DNA from: Schistosoma haematobium
Taxonomy: Eukaryota > Platyhelminthes > Trematoda > Strigeidida > Schistosomatidae
NCBI RefSeq assembly: GCF_000699445.3
Contig: NC_067196.1
Location: 6,052,616 to 6,116,615 of the forward strand
Reading direction: 5' to 3'
Length of the DNA: 64,000 nucleotides
The translations under genes and the position numbers were made by a program. This document shows positions 12,430 through 22,141 of this stretch, in pieces; positions within the stretch are counted from its first letter, which is position 1; each line of letters starts with the position of its first letter. The notes beneath the pieces were generated by a model. The model was not told the DNA's origin. It searched no databases and saw only the letters and a program-made list of their open reading frames with translations.

Positions 12430-12434
12430 CAATG

Positions 12435-13654
12435 TGATTGATAGAATTCGATCATAAACATGAAATTGTTCATTACTCAGTGATGAATTCATTGTAAATT
12501 TAATTTTACCTCATTTTAGTCAATAATAATACTAGAATTGGGATAAGTATTACATAAAATCACATGGGAAATAATTGTTATTTTTTTTATAGTTTTTCTC
12601 ATAAATGATAATTGTTTGCATATCTCTAAATGAGTGAATGTTAGTATTTGACCTGAATACATTCCTTTAGCTCCCCACCTCCCTAAAATTCTTAGTTACT
12701 AAGTGAAAATGAATTATGTCATTATTATTATTATGATTATTATTACAAGTCATAATGACCTTATTTAACCTGTCATTTTGCAATAAAAATATTTATTCGC
12801 ATAGTTATTGTTGTTACAGTGATGTTGATTTGACTGATAACGATGGTCATTGTTTACTTAAATTATCACTACTATTTACTTTTTATCCTTCTATCTCTCT
12901 CTCCCCCCCGTTTTTTTTCTTTTTCTATCGTCGACGTCACTATTATCAACGTCTTATCTAATCTCTTAAAATTACCCATAATGTATGCACATATATATAC
13001 TCATTGATTGATTGACTAATTTTACCGCTAAAATTCAATGTCCTAACCACTTTTAAACTAATGGGACGTACAAAAATTCTTATCCATTTGTAACTAATTT
13101 ATTTTCTAGACCAGATGTCTTATAATCAAATATGTAAAACAGGAGAAAAAAAATATATTTTTTTCTTTTTTCTATGTCAAAAAAAGGCAGGATACATTTG
13201 AATTTGGCACGTTTATTAACAACGACAACGACAACAACAACAACAACAACAATAACAATAAAATAAAGATCAATGACACCTGCTCAGCTGTAAAAACAGC
13301 TGATCATGATAATGACGATGATTAAGTAATAATAATGTGTGATCTATGCATAGTTTGAGTAGTCTAGTCTGTTTTCTTATCTTACTGATTTTAGGACAGA
13401 AATAAACAAACAAAAAAATGTTTTCTCTATTTTTCTTCTTCTTATTTCCGTTACTTAGTTAAACAGAAGTTATTTCGAATTCGTTTACATAATACATAGA
13501 TTGAATTTATATTAAATTTCTTAAAATAAGGTTAAATAGTTACGATGTCACTTCATTTTGACATTGATATATTTTCTTTAGAATAAATCAATAGGTCAAT
13601 TGTTTGTTATTCAACAGTAGTTAAGTGAAATTACATTTTCTGATCTAACAATAA
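12435..13654. other. Low-complexity, AT-rich stretch without a gene
   Basis: It contains an (ATT)n tract at about 12721-12744, poly-pyrimidine runs at 12895-12925, and homopolymer A/T runs near 13140-13190. An interrupted (AAC)n microsatellite lies at 13215-13260. The short frame at 12755-12961 is low-complexity and not credible as protein. Confidence 0.6.
13215..13262. repeat. (AAC)n microsatellite
   Basis: There is a run of aac/gac/aat triplets (acgacaacgacaacaacaac and so on) with few interruptions. Confidence 0.85.
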
Positions 13655-13713
13655 ATATTTACTGGTTGAAATCATGAGTTAATTGAAGCTAGACTACCAT
13701 GGAAAACCTGGAT

Positions 13714-13759
13714 ACACTGGACGGCCGTTTCGTCCTAGTATGGGACTCCTCAGCAGTTA
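13714..13759 (-). ncRNA. Hammerhead ribozyme motif (left arm)
   Basis: The minus strand reads CTGAGGA (13753-13747), then GTCC, loop CATACTA, GGAC, then GAAACGGCCGTC, with the predicted cut before CAGTG. CTGAGGA fits the CUGANGA core consensus, helix II has four pairs, and the stem III sequence ACGGCCGT is self-complementary, as in schistosome Sm-alpha ribozymes. Stem I has four clear pairs (ACTG with CAGT). All core positions appear intact. Confidence 0.65.
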
Positions 13760-13988
13760 GCATCCACGATCCCGCCCCTCGCGAGAAGTCGATACCAGTG
13801 GAGTTCAACCAGGTATGTTGTGAGATATAAACTCACTGAAGACAATGGTGTACGGTGGCGCAACTTCATGGATTGGTTGAAGTTAGACATTAACACCGTT
13901 GGATGCCGGCCAGCTCAGTGGTCTAGTTTGTTAAGCGCCTGGCGCGAGACTGATAGGTCGAATCTCGCGGGGGCGGAATCGTAAATGC

Positions 13989-14034
13989 GCACTGCTGAGG
14001 AGTCCAGTGACAGGACGAAACGGCCGTCCAGTGC
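13989..14034 (+). ncRNA. Hammerhead ribozyme motif, complete core (right arm)
   Basis: GCACTG (13989-13994), CTGAGGA, GTCC, loop AGTGACA, GGAC, GAAAC, GGCCGTC ending at 14028, then CAGTGC. Stem I is six perfect pairs (GCACTG with CAGTGC), helix II has four pairs, GAAA is intact and the cleavage triplet is GTC. Stem III is the minimal ACGG/CCGT, which in known schistosome hammerheads works weakly as a monomer or better as a dimer. This is the best-preserved ribozyme in the window. Confidence 0.75.
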
Positions 14035-14205
14035 ATCCAGGTTTTCCATAATGGTCTAGCTTCAGTTGACTCATGATTTCAACCAGTGAAATTTCTTAAA
14101 TCTCCGCAAAACTAATTCTGATAATAAATATTTAATTGATTAATAGCAGAAGGGTTTTTGTGCGTGTGTGTGTGCAGATATTATTAGTAATTTTAGTAGT
14201 TGAGA

Positions 14206-14400
14206 TCTTGAATTAATTGAAGCTAAACTACCATGTAAAACTTGACACAAGACCGATAGATCTTGGGTTCAAATCTTATGTGGCGGGATCAGGGATGTGA
14301 ATTGTCGAAGAGTCCCACAATAGGATGAAACGACTGGCTGTTCAGCATTTCAAGGTTTTCAAATGATTCATGATCTCAGCTATTAAATAATTTTTGTAAG
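14206..14400 (+). mobile_element. Shortened, degenerate hammerhead palindrome copy
   Basis: It begins ttgagatcttgaattaattgaagctaaactacc-like on the left and ends caaggttttcaaatgattcatgatctcagc on the right, again inverted ends. The centre keeps a tRNA-like B-box (gggttcaaatctta) and a decayed hammerhead at about 14300-14345 (cgaagagtcccacaatagga, then tgaaac). An internal deletion has removed most of the left arm. Inactive. Confidence 0.55.
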
Positions 14401-14473
14401 TAGTTAGTTTCTACAAATTTTATTTGTATTCAGTTCATCTATTAATGTTTTCTGTCAATTTTCTTTAATATTA

Positions 14474-14710
14474 GAAGGGGTTTTGTGGAGATTTTAGTAA
14501 TTCCAATAATTGAAGTTAGACATTAACACCGGTCGGCTCAGTGGTCTAATGGTTAGGCGCTCGCGCGCGAGACTGATAGGCCCTGAGTTCGAATCTCGCG
14601 AGGCGGGGTCATGGGTGTGCACTGCAGAGGAGTCCCGTACTAGGACGAAACAGCCGTCCAGTGCTTCCAGGTCTTTTATGGTGGTCTGGCTTCAATTGCC
14701 TCATTTTAAG
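14474..14710 (+). mobile_element. tRNA-derived SINE with hammerhead module
   Basis: This is a single-orientation copy. It has a family end (aaggggttttgtggaga), the lead segment gaagttagacattaacacc, A-box region ggctcagtggtctaatgg, and B-box gagttcgaatctcgc. Directly after these comes a hammerhead module at 14619-14664 with stem I GCACTG/CAGTGC, GTCCC/GGAC and GAAAC. The core reads CAGAGGA instead of CTGANGA, so cleavage is probably lost. It shows the family's basic tRNA-like plus ribozyme unit clearly. Confidence 0.75.
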
Positions 14711-14924
14711 TTTAAAGTTTTTTTCTTATACACAATAAATTACGTCTTGATAATGAAATTCAGTTTACGATTATGTAATACAAAATAAGGGTGTAAGGTC
14801 TTTTAAGGTTTTTGATATAGTTTCATCTGTAGTAGAATAGTTTTCCCATCTCAGTTCCCAGTATTTGAGGGATCATTGAAAGCATTCAGAAGTTAAGTGT
14901 ATCACTATTTTTCGCCTACAATTC

Positions 14925-15245
14925 CGTTTGGAACTTCTCTAGGGCTACTACCGGTTCTAAGCCCGGTTAAACGAGGAGGGTTGGACATGGGGTTAGAGAC
15001 CCCATCCTGTAGAAAACTAACTCGCTAAAAAGCGCTAACCAGAGAAAAATAATTCAAACCATTTAAACTCTTCCCTCGGAGTTAGAAGAGTTGTGACACC
15101 TCATGATGAAAGCCGATTTGCATCGGAAGTAATGAGGCTGATTCCCCTTCTGATAATCAGAACAACCATTAATTTAGATACATGGGACGCTCGTACAATG
15201 TGGAGACCGAAAGAGTCGTCCAAATTGCTGCAGAAATTTTTCGCC
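14925..15245 (+). pseudogene. Family A 5' fragment (5' leader and start of endonuclease)
   Basis: After a leader (ggaacttctctagggctact...) that recurs at 50.94 kb, the translation near 15165-15225 reads NLDTWDARTMW. This matches the conserved N-terminus of the family's AP-type endonuclease (typically NLDTWNVRTMW). It breaks down within about 60 bases. Only the 5' end is present, which is unusual for non-LTR elements because they normally lose 5' sequence. Confidence 0.55.
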
Positions 15246-15479
15246 CACCAATCGTTTCACAATAGAACCTTTGTATAACTATTTTGCATTTTTTGGAAGG
15301 AAAATAAATCCTAAGGAGCTATATCTGGTGAGCAGGGAGAATATTATAGCATAAACCGAACAGCATCACACAAATTTGCTTGTAGACTACCCCTCAAGTT
15401 GTTGAGAATTCCCACAGCATTTATTTTGACCATGGTGAACAACACAACGAACTGTTAAATTTTCATAGATTAAATCATG

Positions 15480-15680
15480 GACCGATCTTACTTAAACCTC
15501 TGATGAAAACCGAAAAGTATGGGACAGCTGTTTCGTTCAAGTATGGGACTCATAAGGATTGGATATCCACGACTCCCACCATAAGGGATAAGACTGAAAA
15601 CCTTCGGTCTCGCTTAACAAGTAGACTACTAGGCTAAATCAAAATTCCATTCAGTGCTTTTCGATGTTCTAAAGAAGTTC
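15480..15680 (-). repeat. Probable decayed hammerhead SINE remnant
   Basis: The sequence gctgtttcgttcaagtatgg followed by gactcat resembles the antisense hammerhead block (gccgtttcgtcctagtatgg, then gactcct). It is followed by a cccaccataaggg and cggtctcgc region reminiscent of the tRNA-like part. It is heavily diverged. Confidence 0.4.
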
Positions 15681-16249
15681 GGTCCTGGATATAAACTATG
15701 AAAATAATACGAACACTAAAAATTACGCAACATAACCTTGATCTTTGACTCACTTTTGTGACATTGTCGTTCATGGTCCTTACCTTACTTTCGATTTCTT
15801 GCTGTCAGATTTCATCTTTTCGTCATGGTCATATGATTAAATGTTTTATTTGTCCGTTGTAACAGACTGCAATCTGAAGAACATACAACCATACCATTCA
15901 CATTAGCTATATGTTATTTATAGAACCAGGCAGATCATTTATGGTGTGAACCTGTAATGATTAGGAGTATTTGAATTATTGTACAAATTAGGAATCCCAT
16001 AAATAACGCAATTTAACAAAGAAGAACTAATATGAGCACGAAAGAACGTATTGTATTTGGGATTCGAAATAAGACAGTCATCAAGTACAAAGGAATTATT
16101 AGTTCATACAAACACCACAGAACCCGTCTACTAACTTTGCATTTAACTAGCTTTTATCACAATACAACGGATTCATCAAACTTCGGACGGAATTTCAACT
16201 AGAAATATGGTTGAAAAAAGAAAAAAATTATTCAAAGGATAACTTAATG
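15681..16249. other. Stretch without recognised features
   Basis: No exon, repeat family or RNA gene could be supported. Confidence 0.4.
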
Positions 16250-16770
16250 CTTTAAATATATGAGTCAATTGAAGCTAAACCACCATGGAAGACCTGGGAG
16301 CATTGGATGACCGTCTTGTTCTAGTGTGGGACACTGAGCAACCACGACCCTGCCTCGTGAGACTCGAACCAACGACCTATCAGTCTTGCGAGTGTCTAAC
16401 CACTAGACCACTGAACCGGTGGTCTCCAAGAGGTATTTCCTGGAGTTCTATTGAGCTGTGACCAATGGAGTTCAACCAGGCCTGTTGTGAGATAGTAACT
16501 CATTGAAGACAATGGTAAACGGTAGCTCAATTTCGTGGATTAGTTGAAGTTAGACATTAACAGCGTTGGATACTGGCTCAGTGGTTAAGCACTTGCGTGC
16601 GAGACCGCCAGGTCCTGGGTCCGAACCTCGCAGGGCGGGACCGTGCATGCGCACTGCTGATTCCCATACTGGGACAAAACGGCCGTCCAATGATTCCAGG
16701 TTTTCCATGGTGGTCTAGCTTCAGTTTACTCATGAATTTAACTATTAAATTACTATAATATCCACAAAAT
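16250..16770. mobile_element. Hammerhead palindrome element, ribozymes decayed
   Basis: Opposed ends are tatgagtcaattgaagctaa on the left and gcttcagtttactcatga on the right. The left arm carries an antisense tRNA-like block (B-box complement agactcgaacc, A-box complement ctagaccactgaacc) and a decayed hammerhead. The right arm has A-box tggctcagtgg, B-box gggtccgaacctcgc and a hammerhead that has lost its GAGGAG core (ctgattcccatactgggac). Both ribozymes should be dead. It is the longest member here because both tRNA-like blocks are kept. Confidence 0.7.
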
Positions 16771-17441
16771 CCCTTATTTGACTTTATATATTTCACTAAG
16801 AGAAGCTATTCAAGGAAGTTTTCCACAAAATGGTCACTGGAATACATTACTTTTAAATCATGTGTTTAGATTTGTGCTTTTCTGGGTACAACGTATTATA
16901 GGCCGTAGCCAGTGCTTGCTTCCAAATCGGATACGAAAATATGTCCCAATAAGATTCTACAAGGATGAGAGGAAAGCACTTAAAAGTTATATTCTTGAAC
17001 ATTTAATCGTCCTACTGATCCACAGGTTGATTTTAAGGTTGTTTACACAATTCCTCTAAATCTACCTAGATTTGTTCTTATCCAACTCCTCAAAACAGCA
17101 GAAGCTCTCACCATCCATGAGCTCAAGCCAGAACTGCGCATAAAAACGAAGTATGTCGTATCGTTATCTTGGCCTTAATCTATTATTTCATTCCGAAGTT
17201 GAAAATATCCTCCTTTCCATTTACTTATGTCTCATATCTTCATGATATCATTTATAATTCTTTCGGATATCACTTCGTTTAACTTTGCGCCTTGATTACC
17301 TTTAGTTATTGTAACAAAAACATTTTAATCATCTTACTTAATTCACATTATAATCCGTTGTTAACTTCTTAGTTTCTATTTGTACACACACAATCTTCTA
17401 TTGTAATAATCCATATTACGCAATCTAATAATGTAATTTTG
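16771..17441. other. Stretch without a recognised gene
   Basis: The open frame at 16778-17059 has no recognisable domain and no relatives in the window. Nothing else can be supported. Confidence 0.4.
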
Positions 17442-18617
17442 CTTACTTACTTACGCCTGTTACTCCTCGTGAAGGAGCATAGGCCGCTCACCAGCATTCT
17501 CCATCCAACCCTGTTCTGGGCAATCCTTTCTAGCTCCGTCCAGTTGTAATTCATCGTTTTCATATCTGCTTCTATTATCCGACGGAATACGTTCTTTGGC
17601 CTTCCTCTTTTTCGCTTCCCTTCAGGATTCCACGTTAGGGCTTGCCTCGTGATGCAGTTTGACGATTTGCGTAATGTATGTCCTATCCATTTCCATCGTC
17701 TTTTCCTAATTTCTTCCTCAGCTGGAAGTTGGTTTGTTCTCTCCCACAGAAGGCTATTGCTGATGGTATCCGGCCAATGGATGTTGAGTATCTTGCGTAG
17801 ACAGCTATTTATAAATACTTGTACTTTCTTGATTGTGGTTGTTGTAGTTCTCCAAGTTTCAGCTCCATACAGTAGAACCATCTTGACGTTCGTATTGAAG
17901 ATTCTCACTTTGATATTGGTTGAAAGTTGTTTTGAGTTCCATATGTTCTTCAATTGTAGGAATGCAGCCCTTGCTTTGCCGATCCTCGCCTTTACGTCTG
18001 CATCGGATCCTCCTTGTTCATCGATGATGCTTCCCAGGTATGTGAAGGACTCTACATCTTCCAGAGTTTCGCCATCAAGAGTGATTGGATTGCTGTTTTT
18101 CGCTTTGAATTTGAGGACCTTGGTTTTCCCCTTGTGTATGCTGAGGCCTACTGATGCAGAGACTGCTGCTACATTGGCTGTCTTCATCTGCATCTGTTCG
18201 TGTGTACGTGATAGGAGGGCTAGGTCATCTGCGAAGTCCAAATCGTCTAATTGGTTCTGAGCTGTCCATTGTATTCCGTGTTTTCCTTCAGATGTCGAGG
18301 TCTTCATAATCCAGTCGACCACCAGAAGAAAGAGGAAGGGAGAGAGTAAACAGCCTTGTCTGACTCCGGTCCTTACTTGGAATGCATCTGTCAGCTGTTC
18401 TCCATGCACTACTTTGCACTGTAGTCCGTCGTATGAGTTCCGGATAATATTGACAATCTTCTCAGGAACTCCGTAGTGTCGAAGAAGTTTCCATAATGTC
18501 CTCCTATCTACACTGTCGAATGCCTTTTCATAATCAATGAAGTTTATGTATAGTGATGAGTTCCACTCAACTGATTGTTCGACGATGATCCGTAGTGTTG
18601 CAATTTGGTCTGTGCAC
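17442..18617 (-). pseudogene. Family A non-LTR retrotransposon, 5'-truncated (RT C-terminal half)
   Basis: The minus strand has an open frame of 320 codons (18409 to 17447). It includes [19 protein letters not shown], the catalytic [14 protein letters not shown] (FADD), [20 protein letters not shown] and the C-terminal block ending TRSNRRK. Upstream, to about 18617, similarity continues (the ALGNDLQHYG-type segment on the complement) but is interrupted, and the element stops abruptly before the N-terminal RT motifs. The 3' end is marked by GTAAGTAAGTAAG just after the stop. It is relatively young, because the long frame survives, but truncation makes it incapable of moving itself. Confidence 0.85.
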
Positions 18618-19589
18618 GACTACATTATCATATTTATTCCTTGTTCATATGTCCTCATGGAACTAGTACTTTAAAAAAATTTCATACACATACATGATTG
18701 TACAGCTTGTTAATAAATTCGTTGAACTTCGTGTTTTCTATATATACAATAAGTTTAACTCAATTAACAATGACGAAATAAGAGGAACGATTTCTTAGAG
18801 CTAATCAATAAATTTCAATATTTTAGAACCGATGAAAACCACGATGGGTTGGATAGCTGTTTTTTTCTTGTTTGAAATCCCTAGGCTTCTACAAACCTTC
18901 AATGGTCTTACGAAAAGAGTGTTATCTTTCGACTTTCTTTTTACGGGAAACATTCTAAATGTTTTTGAAGTCAGCCTGGTCCTATGTTGTAGCTGACTTG
19001 ATAGCCAAAATTAGTATAGAGCCTGAAATATGCGTTAGCGTAGCAAAAAGAAATTAACGAGATAAATACCAAACGAGTCACAACGATAGTAGTCCTGATA
19101 ATAGTGAGACTAGAAGCTGAGGATATGGTTCGGAAAGGAATGAAAAGACCTAGAGTAGGATAAAAGGTGAGTAAGGCTGAACCGTTGTCCCTAAATCCGA
19201 GCCAAGTTACTCAACGTTCTTAGCCACTGGTAGTGATTATAACACGGACCCTAACCACGTGTATTCCATGCCTACCAACACAGCTAAGTTCAATACTCAA
19301 CAATTTCATGGACTAATATCTCCGGTTTTTTTACCAATCTATTTGTATTTCAGACAATAGTGCGAATTCAAATAGACGGTAGTCAAGCATATTTAGGACG
19401 TAATTGTATTTTTAGAAAGAAACAAGTTTTTAAATTATCTCGGAGATAAATTCTATTAAAAAAGTGACGATTGATTTTGCTGGATGCAACAAAATGATTA
19501 GAACCAATTGAAAAAGATATCTTTATAAATAATTATACAATTTTTTTGTACAAATGTAGGAACTGTAAAAACATTAATAAAAGGCATAG
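18618..19589. other. 3' flank of CWC22, no gene seen
   Basis: AT-rich DNA between the family A copy and the CWC22 stop codon. It presumably includes the CWC22 3' UTR near 19500-19589. No canonical AATAAA was convincing on the minus strand. Confidence 0.4.
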
Positions 19590-21152
19590 TTATTTCACTT
19601 TCATTTTTATTTGACGTGAATGGGCAGGCGAATTGGGTGTATCATTGAAAAATGGAGTGTCTACAGGACGAGTTTTTAAACGAGACCTTTTATCATTTTT
19701 ATGTGTTGAATCAGAATGTTTGGAAATTCTATCCGATGGCATTTCAGAGTGTTTCGATGAAGTATGTTTATAAGATTTATGTTGCTGGTGATGTTCGTCA
19801 TGATGACGATTGCTATGTGATTTCTTTTGTAATTTATGCTTGTCTTTAGAATGTTTCCTCTTTTTACGATGCTTTTCATCATTTGAACAACTCGACTCTG
19901 ATTCACTACTACTACTATCACCACTAGATGAACTTGAAGAAGACGATGAAGATGAAATTGATATATCACCTAAGACGGATGATGATAGTTTATTCTTGGA
20001 TTCAGATTCTTTTTTTGCCAGAGCTGAATCACGTGATGCCTGTAAATGTTCACGAAGGTCTAAGGTTAAACCACCTAAACCAATTGTGGTTAAAAAATTA
20101 ATAGCAAATCGTGTATCTTTAGGATTATCACGTGGTAGGAGACCAGCAAAAAATGGCTGAAGTGTCTCATCACGAAGTCTTGCTTGTAACTTCGACAAGC
20201 CCATAAATGAGCAAAGTTCCAAAAAAAGGTGCTTGAGAAATATGCGTCCAGAAGAAGTTGTATCACGTTCATTCAAACGTACACATTCAAATACACCCCA
20301 TGATATAGAATCAGAGTATAAAAGATGGGCAAACAAGAAAGCAACATTACGTAATTTTGCAGTTTCCAATCTATGAATAATTGAGTATTGTTCAGAGAAA
20401 ATCTTTTCAAACTGAGCAACATAACTACGGGGTGGACCTGATTCTTCTACAACCGGTGCAGGAGTCTCTTCTTTCGCTGTAGGCTTACTGACCTCTTTAT
20501 TACTTCGATATCGGCTACCGGGACCTAAGTCGGAGCTTACAGAAACAGTAGTAGATCCCGTGCTGGATGGGGTACTAGATGGAAAGACAACTCGGCAAAG
20601 CCTTTGAGCTAATCGACCATAACGACTTTCATAACTACGTGTTTGAGCACAACAATCTAAAACCATAGAAGCTACTTCATACTCTTCTCCAGGTTTAATT
20701 TTCAACTGCAGAAGACGATGTCCAGCTTCATCTGCACTTAAACTACTTTGCAGCATCAAGTAGATGGTACGACGTAGGTGGACTAGATTTGTTTCTGTTT
20801 GATCAATAATTGTTTGTTGATTCTCTGCAGTTGCAGCGGCACTACGTTTATGTTCTTCATCCTCTTCATCACCGTCATCATCTTCATCACCTGATTCGTC
20901 TGAATCTTCACCTTCATTTTCACCATCTGACTCAGCTTCTGAATCTTCATTCGATTCAAATAATGCTGCTCTGATTTCAGCATACTTTGCTTCATTTGCC
21001 AAGAATTCTGGATCGAATTTAAACACATTCAAATGTTCCTCTGGATCTACTTGATCAAGAAGTGAAGTTGTATGAGTGATTTGATCACTTTCTTGAATTA
21101 AATCAAGTTCTGGCAAGACAATCGGATGATCTTTCCATCCATCACGACGAAT
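19590..21152 (-). CDS. CWC22: CWC22 pre-mRNA-splicing factor, exon 3 (last)
   Basis: The exon follows a clear acceptor (TCGTGCAG then ATTCGTCGTGATGG) and runs 520 codons to the stop at 19590. It completes the MIF4G part (IRRDGWKDHPIVLPELDLI, as in animal CWC22) and then has a very acidic linker (SEAESDGENEGEDSDESGDE). An MA3 domain follows from about protein residue 380, with TNLVHLRRTIYLMLQSSL, MVLDCCAQTRSYE and ETLQPFFAGLLPRDNPKDTR as landmarks. The C-terminus is a serine run followed by a Lys/His/Arg-rich tail. CWC22 escorts eIF4A3 to the spliceosome for exon-junction-complex assembly and acts in the nucleus. The assembled protein is about 775 aa (142 + 113 + 520). Identification is firm from ordered family motifs. 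Confidence 0.95.
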   Translation of the reverse strand: MRRDGWKDHPIVLPELDLIQESDQITHTTSLLDQVDPEEHLNVFKFDPEFLANEAKYAEIRAALFESNEDSEAESDGENEGEDSDESGDEDDDGDEEDEEHKRSAAATAENQQTIIDQTETNLVHLRRTIYLMLQSSLSADEAGHRLLQLKIKPGEEYEVASMVLDCCAQTRSYESRYGRLAQRLCRVVFPSSTPSSTGSTTVSVSSDLGPGSRYRSNKEVSKPTAKEETPAPVVEESGPPRSYVAQFEKIFSEQYSIIHRLETAKLRNVAFLFAHLLYSDSISWGVFECVRLNERDTTSSGRIFLKHLFLELCSFMGLSKLQARLRDETLQPFFAGLLPRDNPKDTRFAINFLTTIGLGGLTLDLREHLQASRDSALAKKESESKNKLSSSVLGDISISSSSSSSSSSSGDSSSSESESSCSNDEKHRKKRKHSKDKHKLQKKSHSNRHHDEHHQQHKSYKHTSSKHSEMPSDRISKHSDSTHKNDKRSRLKTRPVDTPFFNDTPNSPAHSRQIKMKVK

Positions 21153-22141
21153 CTGCACGAAAATATGTAAAAAAATATAATATCAAATTTTTTTATCACT
21201 GAGAAATCTATTTGTTTATCAGGATACTCATCTAACTTAATTGCAAACATTTACTTATATTTTTAAAATATCATTCGTCCTCAGTTTTGAGCAGTCAAAC
21301 AGAGAGAACATATAGCTAAACAATTTAGTGTTATAAGTCCATATAACTCAAAACCATATCTACAAGAAAGTTCCCTAAGGCTACGGACTAAGCAAATTGT
21401 TTTGGAAAGATTGATGTGTTGTGTTTGAGGGTTCAATCGAGTCCCTAAATACAGACTCTTAAAAACTTGACCAATCAACTATGGGGTGGGAGAAAACGAA
21501 GAATATAAGTAGAATTACTGTCAAAGTCGAAAAACATTTAACACAACTTAAGTGTATAATATAAGTTACCAGGCTGAACAAGACAGACATGTTAGCCTTG
21601 ACCATGGTCAGGTAAGTAGTCCACTTACTCAAAATAAACCATCCACACTTTCGTCTCTCACCTATCATTTGATTCTGGAACAACACGTGATTGAGTTAGG
21701 TTTGGTATTTATATCATTATGAAGCTATATTTCCCTGTTAAGATCACGGTTAATTGATTCAATTATTATGAATGGTCTAATACAAATCAACAGTATTAAA
21801 ACACGTATAGAAAATATTTGTAAAAACACCATCCAAACCAATTGAATTATCAGTTGATATTCATTTGAAAGTGAATTCACGGCCAAGAAGCCAACAATTT
21901 CAAAGTTAAAACTCATAACGTGTGCCAACGCATAACCGTTTTTGTTTGTTGCACTATACTACTTGTCGTTATTCAGTAGTTGATATTATACTCAACCATT
22001 TCCATGACATGAGTGTTGAAACGAATATCTTTCTGTAACAACGAACTATTACTAATAGAAATCATTTGTAACCATATTTCTATGATTTAGCTCATTTTAC
22101 ACTCGCAATAATATTTCTTCCTATTTTTACTGTTCGATCTA

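Larger units (their letters stand above)
8197..12434 (-). mobile_element. Complete LTR retroelement lacking reverse transcriptase, with 5-bp target duplications
   Basis: Two 554-bp direct repeats (8202-8755 and 11876-12429) begin TGTTATGACC and end CATAACA as written on the plus strand, and flank a 3.1-kb interior. The five bases CAATG occur immediately outside both ends (8197-8201 and 12430-12434), as expected for an integrase-made target duplication. On the minus strand, which is the coding sense, the order is 5' LTR, a primer-binding-like site, one open frame (Gag, zinc knuckles, protease, integrase), a purine tract and the 3' LTR. I found no difference between the LTRs on direct reading, which indicates recent insertion. 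Reverse transcriptase and RNase H are absent, so the element must have been copied by enzymes from another Gypsy-like element. It lies in intergenic DNA. Confidence 0.92.
13655..14105. mobile_element. Hammerhead palindrome element with two opposed ribozyme modules
   Basis: The left end (actggttgaaatcatgagt...) and right end (...actcatgatttcaaccagt) are inverted complements. The inverted similarity continues inward for roughly 110 bases through gctagac..acca and the CCAGG motif into a hammerhead module on each arm, antisense on the left and sense on the right. Between them lie the family's central segment (gaagttagacattaacaccg) and a tRNA-like A-box (gctcagtggtctag), then a decayed B-box (ggtcgaatctcgc). 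Two short direct words outside could be target duplications, but I did not find convincing ones. Confidence 0.75.

Noticed and set aside
13215..13262. (AAC)n tract considered as a possible CRISPR-like or regulatory array
   Set aside because: It is a plain trinucleotide microsatellite; CRISPR arrays are not expected in an animal genome and there are no spacers.
14619..14664. Hammerhead in the 14.5-kb SINE as an active ribozyme
   Set aside because: The essential CTGANGA box reads CAGAGGA; the changed second base should abolish cleavage.
17649..18260. 203-codon plus-strand frame
   Set aside because: It is the antisense of the family A RT; the real frame is on the minus strand with FADD and [10 protein letters not shown] motifs.
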